From positions 186,001 through 250,000 of the forward strand of contig JAPPJO010000015.1 in assembly GCA_028820325.1 (NCBI GenBank): a stretch of DNA of 64,000 nucleotides. Direction: 5' to 3'. Position 1 is the first letter of the stretch, and each line of letters starts with the position of its first letter. The notes under the pieces are model-generated. The model had not been told where the DNA came from. It saw nothing but the letters and a program-made list of their open reading frames with translations, and ran no database searches. Made by a program: the position numbers and the translations under genes. The stretch comes from Gammaproteobacteria bacterium. Lineage in GTDB: Bacteria > Gemmatimonadota > Gemmatimonadetes > Longimicrobiales > Gaopeijiaceae. Below are positions 60,388-64,000 of this stretch, piece after piece.

Positions 60388-61371
60388 ATGACAGCACAGC
60401 ACGAACGGGTCGTGATCATCGGGTCGGGCCCGGCGGCATGGACGGCGGCCATCTACGCGGCGCGGGCCGCGCTTTCGCCCCTCGTCGTGGAGGGGGCCGG
60501 CAGCCGCACCATGATCCCCGGCGGACAACTCATGTTCACGACCGACGTCGAGAACTACCCCGGCTTCCCGGAGGGCGTGACCGGCCCCGAGATGATGGAT
60601 GCCTTCCGCGCGCAGGCGCTGCGCTTCGACACGCGCGTGATCACGGATGATGTGGTCGAGGTGGAGCTCGAGGGGCAGCCGAAGCGCCTCGTGACCGGAC
60701 GCGGCCCGGAGATTCTCGCCGATTCCGTGATCGTGGCCACGGGGGCCAACGCCCGCTGGCTGAGCGTACCCGGAGAAGAGCGTCTGGCCCAGAGCGGCGG
60801 CGGCGTGTCGGCGTGCGCCGTGTGCGACGGGGCGCTTCCGTACTTCCGCGGCCAGGTCGTGGCCGTGGTGGGCGGCGGCGACAGCGCCATCGAGGACGCC
60901 ACCTACATGGCGAAGTTCGCGGGCCGGGTGATCGTGATTCATCGGCGCGACGAGCTGCGCGCCTCGGCGATCATGCAGCAGCGCGCCTTCGACAACGACA
61001 AGATCGAGTTTCTGTGGAACAAGGTGGTGACCGAGGTGCTGGGCGGCGAGGTGATCACCGGGCTGCGGCTGAAGGACACGGTCACGGGGGAGGAGAGCAC
61101 GCTCGAGGCGGGGGGGATGTTCGTCGCCATCGGTCACATCCCCAACACGGGGTTTCTGAACGGCCAGGTTGAACTCAAGGCGAACGGCTACATCGAGCTG
61201 CCCACCCCGTGGCGGACGGACACTTCCCTGCCCGGCGTGTTCGCCGCCGGGGACGTGATGGACGACTACTACCGCCAGGCGGTGAGCGCCGCAGGGACGG
61301 GCTGCATGGCCGCGCTGGACGCCGAGCGCTGGCTGGCGCACGGGGGCCCGGCGGAGAACGGCGCCTCGTAA
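60388..61371 (+). CDS. trxB: Thioredoxin reductase
   Basis: A 327-residue FAD enzyme that reduces thioredoxin with NADPH. The FAD motif IIGSGPAAWTAAIYAARA and the NADPH motif VVGGGDSAIEDATYMAKF are present. The redox pair CAVC is at residues 143-146 (SACAVCDGALP). The FAAGDVMDDYYRQA segment ends the FAD domain. Two in-frame ATGs occur. The second, at 60388, is preferred because GGGG lies 6 bases upstream; from the first, at 60382, the spacing would be nil. It serves the thioredoxin-fold proteins of the cytoplasm. Confidence 0.94.
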   Translation: MTAQHERVVIIGSGPAAWTAAIYAARAALSPLVVEGAGSRTMIPGGQLMFTTDVENYPGFPEGVTGPEMMDAFRAQALRFDTRVITDDVVEVELEGQPKRLVTGRGPEILADSVIVATGANARWLSVPGEERLAQSGGGVSACAVCDGALPYFRGQVVAVVGGGDSAIEDATYMAKFAGRVIVIHRRDELRASAIMQQRAFDNDKIEFLWNKVVTEVLGGEVITGLRLKDTVTGEESTLEAGGMFVAIGHIPNTGFLNGQVELKANGYIELPTPWRTDTSLPGVFAAGDVMDDYYRQAVSAAGTGCMAALDAERWLAHGGPAENGAS

Positions 61372-61412
61372 AGAGAGCCGTGCCCGCGACTGGCGGCGGC
61401 ATGAGAGCCGGT

Positions 61413-61439
61413 GCTCCCGGGACCGAATGCTCCGGGAGC
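61413..61439. terminator. Perfect hairpin in the convergent trxB/short-chain dehydrogenase gap
   Basis: GCTCCCGG (61413-61420) pairs perfectly with CCGGGAGC (61432-61439), plus one G-T closing pair, around a loop of about 10 bases. It lies 41 bases after trxB and just 2 bases beyond the stop of the opposing gene, so it could end both transcripts. There is no T-run on either side. Confidence 0.5.
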
Positions 61440-61441
61440 CG

Positions 61442-62206
61442 TCAGGTGGCGCCGTGCGCGCCCCCGTCCACCACGATCACCTCGCCGGTCATGAAGGGCG
61501 ACCGGTCGAGAAAAAGCACCGCGCGCGCCACGTCGTCGGGCGATCCCCAGCCGCCCAGCGGAATGCGCGCGGCGGCCGCCCGCACGGCCTCCGGGGTGGC
61601 GTCTTCTTCGGGGAGCACCGAGCCGGGCGCGACCGCGTTGACCCGCACCCGGGGCGCCAGCGACCGCGCGGCCACCCGGGTGAGGTGGGCGAGCGCGGCC
61701 TTGGAGACCGAGTGGTGGGGATAGCGCGCCCACGGCCTGAGCGCCGACAGGTCGACGATGTTGACCACGCTGCCCCGGCTGGCGGCGAGTGCCGCCGCGG
61801 TGGCCTGGATGAGCAGGAAGGGCGCCTTCAGGTTGACCGCCATCACCTGGTCCCATTCCTCCTCGCCGACCTCCTCGAACGGCGTAGCCAGGAAGGTGGA
61901 GGCATTGTTGACGAGCAGATCGAGACGCCCCCAGACGGTTGTCGCGGCCTCGGCCAGCGCCCTCGCGCCGGTGCTCGTGGCGAGGTCGGCCCGCACGGAG
62001 TGCGCGCGGCGTCCCCTGCCCTCCACCTCCGCGACCACCTCCCGCGCCGCGTCCGTCGAGCCGTGGTACCCCACGACCACGTCGAAGCCCGCGTCCGCCA
62101 GGGCCAGGGTGATGGCACGCCCGACGCGCACCGCCCCACCCGTGACCAGAGCCACCCGGCCGCCCGGTGGCGGCGCCTCGTTTCGGGTGCGCGGGCGGTC
62201 CGTCAC
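61442..62206 (-). CDS. Short-chain dehydrogenase, pteridine-reductase-like
   Basis: A 254-residue SDR. The N-terminal cofactor motif TGGAVRVGRAI is typical of pteridine/dihydrofolate reductase-like members (FolM, PTR1). NNAS is the conserved structural motif. The active-site segment reads YPHHSVSK: the residue four before the Lys is His instead of the usual Tyr, while a Tyr occurs at Y-x6-K spacing. The GTG at 62206 is the best start, though no strong ribosome binding site precedes it. The frame is open much further upstream, but that is antisense to the next gene. Predicted substrate is a pterin or other carbonyl compound. Confidence 0.85.
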   Translation of the reverse strand: MTDRPRTRNEAPPPGGRVALVTGGAVRVGRAITLALADAGFDVVVGYHGSTDAAREVVAEVEGRGRRAHSVRADLATSTGARALAEAATTVWGRLDLLVNNASTFLATPFEEVGEEEWDQVMAVNLKAPFLLIQATAAALAASRGSVVNIVDLSALRPWARYPHHSVSKAALAHLTRVAARSLAPRVRVNAVAPGSVLPEEDATPEAVRAAAARIPLGGWGSPDDVARAVLFLDRSPFMTGEVIVVDGGAHGAT

Positions 62207-62369
62207 GCGCAGGGATCGTCGCTTGTGGAAGGGTGTTGGATCACGGGTGTCGGACCCCCTCTTTCCGGCGGGCCGCGCGCGGCCACCTTCGAATCTGATC
62301 GCGCCTGCGAGCCATGCCGTGAGTAAGCCCGGAGAAGCTACCGGAGCCCGCGGAGGGCGGCAAACGAAG

Positions 62370-62396
62370 ATGAGCGGAAGGTGGCACACGAAATGA
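62370..62396 (+). CDS. Eight-codon upstream reading frame coupled to the next gene
   Basis: ATG at 62370 opens a frame encoding MSGRWHTK, whose TGA stop (62394-62396) overlaps the ATG of the following dehydrogenase (62393) as ATGA. Its first ten bases, ATGAGCGGAA, are repeated exactly at 62393-62402. This may be a coupling leader or merely the trace of a short duplication of the start region. No ribosome binding site stands out apart from an upstream GGAGGG at 62352-62357. Confidence 0.3.
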   Translation: MSGRWHTK

Positions 62397-63124
62397 GCGG
62401 AACCGGGAATCTCGCCGGCACGGCGTGCGTTGTGACGGGAAGCACGCGGGGCATCGGGCTTGAGATCGCGAGCGCGCTCGCGCGCCGCGACGCCGACGTC
62501 GTCGTCAGCGCCCGGACGGACGGCGATGTCCGCCGGGTGGCAGACGAGCTGGCGGCGCTGGGTAGCGGACGCGCGGCCGGAATCGCGTGCGACGTGCGGC
62601 ATCCGGAGGAGTGCCGGCGCCTGATCGATTCCACCGCGGAGCGCTTCGGACGGCTGGACGTCCTGGTGAACAACGCCGGCTGGGGCCGCTTCGCCCCCAT
62701 CGACGAACTCTCCGTCGAGCACTGGCGCGAACAGATCGACACCAACCTGGGCGGCGTCTTCTACTGCTCCAGGGCGGCGGTTCCGCATCTGACCGCGGGC
62801 GGCGGCGGCTGGATCATCAACATCGGCTCGCTCGCGGGCCGGCACGCCTTCGCCGGTGGAACGGGGTACAACGCCAGCAAGTTCGGCCTCCTCGGCATGA
62901 CCGAAGCGATGATGCTCGACCTGCGCCACCAGGACATCCGCGTGAGCCTAATCATGCCCGGCAGCGTCAACACCGGGTTCCGCGGCCAGTCCGCCTCGCA
63001 CGACTGGAAACTGGATCCGCGCGACGTGGCACGGGCCGTGGTGGACCTGCTGGCCTATCCCGGGCGCGCCCTGCCCAGCAGGATCGAGTTGAGGCCCAGC
63101 CGACCGACTCGAAAGCGAACGTGA
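62393..63124 (+). CDS. Short-chain dehydrogenase/reductase
   Basis: A 243-residue classical SDR. The cofactor motif is TGSTRGIGLEIA, the structural motif NNAG, and the catalytic Ser, Tyr and Lys lie in INIGSLAG and YNASKFGL. The substrate is not identifiable; the family includes 3-oxoacyl-ACP reductases and many others. The ATG at 62393 is preceded by AAGGTG. A GTG four codons earlier, at 62381, is possible but has no spacing for a ribosome binding site. It is divergent from the pteridine-reductase-like gene and probably in one unit with the threonine dehydrogenase that follows after 37 bases. Confidence 0.9.
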   Translation: MSGTGNLAGTACVVTGSTRGIGLEIASALARRDADVVVSARTDGDVRRVADELAALGSGRAAGIACDVRHPEECRRLIDSTAERFGRLDVLVNNAGWGRFAPIDELSVEHWREQIDTNLGGVFYCSRAAVPHLTAGGGGWIINIGSLAGRHAFAGGTGYNASKFGLLGMTEAMMLDLRHQDIRVSLIMPGSVNTGFRGQSASHDWKLDPRDVARAVVDLLAYPGRALPSRIELRPSRPTRKRT

Positions 63125-63161
63125 CCACCCGAACCGGGACGACCCGCGAGCGCATCTCCGC

Positions 63162-64000
63162 ATGAAACGGACTCTGGTGATCGGGGCCGGCGGCCAGGTG
63201 GGCACCGAACTGGTTGTGGCGCTGCGCGCCCTTTACGGGCAGGAGAACGTGCTGGCAACGGACCTGCGCCAGGAGGCGGCGGCGACGCTGGGCGGTCCCT
63301 TCGCACCCCTCGACTGCACGGACGGCGAGGCTGTGCTGGCGACGCTGCGACGCTTCCGCCCGGACACGGTGCTCCATCTCGCGGCGCTCCTGTCGGTGAC
63401 CGGGGAGCAGCGCCCCCGGCTGGCGTACCGGGTGAATCTGGGCGGTCTGGTCAACGTACTGGAGGCGGCGCGCGCGCAGGGGTCGGCCGTTTTCTTCCCG
63501 AGCTCCATCGCGAGCTTCGGCCCCTCCATTCCACTCGAGCGAGTGCCGCAGGAAGCGGCCCAGCGGCCCGTCACCATGTACGGCATCACCAAGGCCGCGG
63601 GGGAGATGATCTGCGACTTCTATCACCTGCGCTTCGGCGTCGATACCCGCGGCGTGCGCTTTCCGGGCCTCATCTCGCATGTGGCCGAGCCCGGCGGCGG
63701 CACCACCGACTACGCCGTGGACGCCTTCCGGGAGGCGGGTGCGCGGGGCGCCTATACCTGTCCCCTGCGGCCCGATACGCAGCTGGACATGATGTACATG
63801 CCGGACGCCGTCCGCGCCGTGATCGAGCTGATGGAGGCGGACCCGCGCCGGCTTGCGCACCGCAACGCCTACAACATCACCGCCATGCAGTTCACTCCCC
63901 CGATGCTCGCTGCGGAGATCACGCGCCATCTGCAGCACTTCCGCATGGCCTACCGGGTGGACCCGCTACGGCAATCCATCGCCGACTCCTGGCCCCGGCG
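63162..64000 (+). CDS. tdh: L-threonine 3-dehydrogenase, short-chain (epimerase-like) type, cut by the window edge
   Basis: The first 279 codons of an extended SDR; the end lies beyond the window. The N-terminal motif is VIGAGGQVGTEL, as in NAD-binding epimerases. The catalytic Tyr and Lys are in MYGITKAAGEMICDFY. The segments RFPGLIS, PGGGTTDYAVDAF and YTCPLRPDTQLDMMYMPDAV are diagnostic of the NAD-dependent threonine dehydrogenases of this class, which oxidise threonine to 2-amino-3-ketobutyrate. The partner glycine C-acetyltransferase (kbl) may follow outside the window. Start is the ATG at 63162. Confidence 0.9.
   Translation, partial: MKRTLVIGAGGQVGTELVVALRALYGQENVLATDLRQEAAATLGGPFAPLDCTDGEAVLATLRRFRPDTVLHLAALLSVTGEQRPRLAYRVNLGGLVNVLEAARAQGSAVFFPSSIASFGPSIPLERVPQEAAQRPVTMYGITKAAGEMICDFYHLRFGVDTRGVRFPGLISHVAEPGGGTTDYAVDAFREAGARGAYTCPLRPDTQLDMMYMPDAVRAVIELMEADPRRLAHRNAYNITAMQFTPPMLAAEITRHLQHFRMAYRVDPLRQSIADSWPR

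Overview
The window is a stretch of a very GC-rich bacterial chromosome, roughly two-thirds G+C by eye, and coding density is close to complete. The cell is a diderm: there are Omp85 and TamB outer-membrane biogenesis proteins, an Mla-type lipid transporter (MlaE/F/D), Lgt, and several lipobox proteins. Together with the copper-monooxygenase/cytochrome c protein, the SelD fusion and the M16 peptidase pair, this gene mix suggests Gemmatimonadota or a close relative. That placement is inference from gene content. I saw no rRNA, tRNA, CRISPR array, insertion sequence or prophage, and no gap without a gene exceeds 300 bases. The content is mostly core-genome housekeeping.

Layout. 1-3.7 kb (minus strand): partial family-5 uracil-DNA glycosylase, a flavin oxidoreductase-SelD fusion, and a ketopantoate reductase. 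3.9-6.4 kb: fumC, convergent with a lipoprotein/DsbA-like pair. 6.7-14.1 kb: archaeal-type phosphoglycerate mutase, an M16 peptidase pair, a Nudix hydrolase, an ECF sigma factor with a zinc-finger anti-sigma factor, and holA. 14.1-23.2 kb: a cytochrome c lipoprotein (minus), then mutS, a TonB-C lipoprotein, cystathionine beta-synthase, ddl, a rhomboid protease and a divergent EF-G-like GTPase. 23.3-36.6 kb: a long tightly packed run yebC-ruvCAB-queA-tgt-yajC-def-fmt-thiE-thiS, thiG, then rsmB, a PASTA protein, a TlpA-like thioredoxin, a YbbR protein and tsaD. 36.7-48.1 kb: an overlapping operon lgt, metallophosphoesterase, omp85, tamB, uvrA. 48.3-54.9 kb: ybjN-like, pspA, D-amino-acid transaminase, two unknown minus-strand genes, a phosphoribosyltransferase, the copper-monooxygenase-like cytochrome, and two secreted proteins. 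54.9-64 kb: rho (minus) with a recognisable promoter and a C-rich leader, a small unknown gene, mlaE-mlaF-mlaD, ferredoxin-NADP reductase, thioredoxin reductase, two divergent short-chain dehydrogenases, and a partial L-threonine dehydrogenase.

How the genes work together. Two themes dominate. One is information processing and translation quality: repair by UDG, MutS, RuvABC and UvrA; tRNA modification by QueA, Tgt and TsaD; Def and Fmt; RsmB; Rho. The other is envelope biogenesis: YajC, Lgt, Omp85/TamB, Mla, PspA, Ddl, the D-amino-acid transaminase and periplasmic thioredoxin-fold proteins. About twenty gene junctions use ATGA, GTGA or TGATG start/stop overlaps, so translational coupling is the rule here. 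The most instructive non-coding signal is the rho leader. No clear new multi-gene system is visible. The best leads are the EF-G paralogue with altered G motifs, the rho leader, the lgt-to-uvrA operon, and a few unrecognised small genes.
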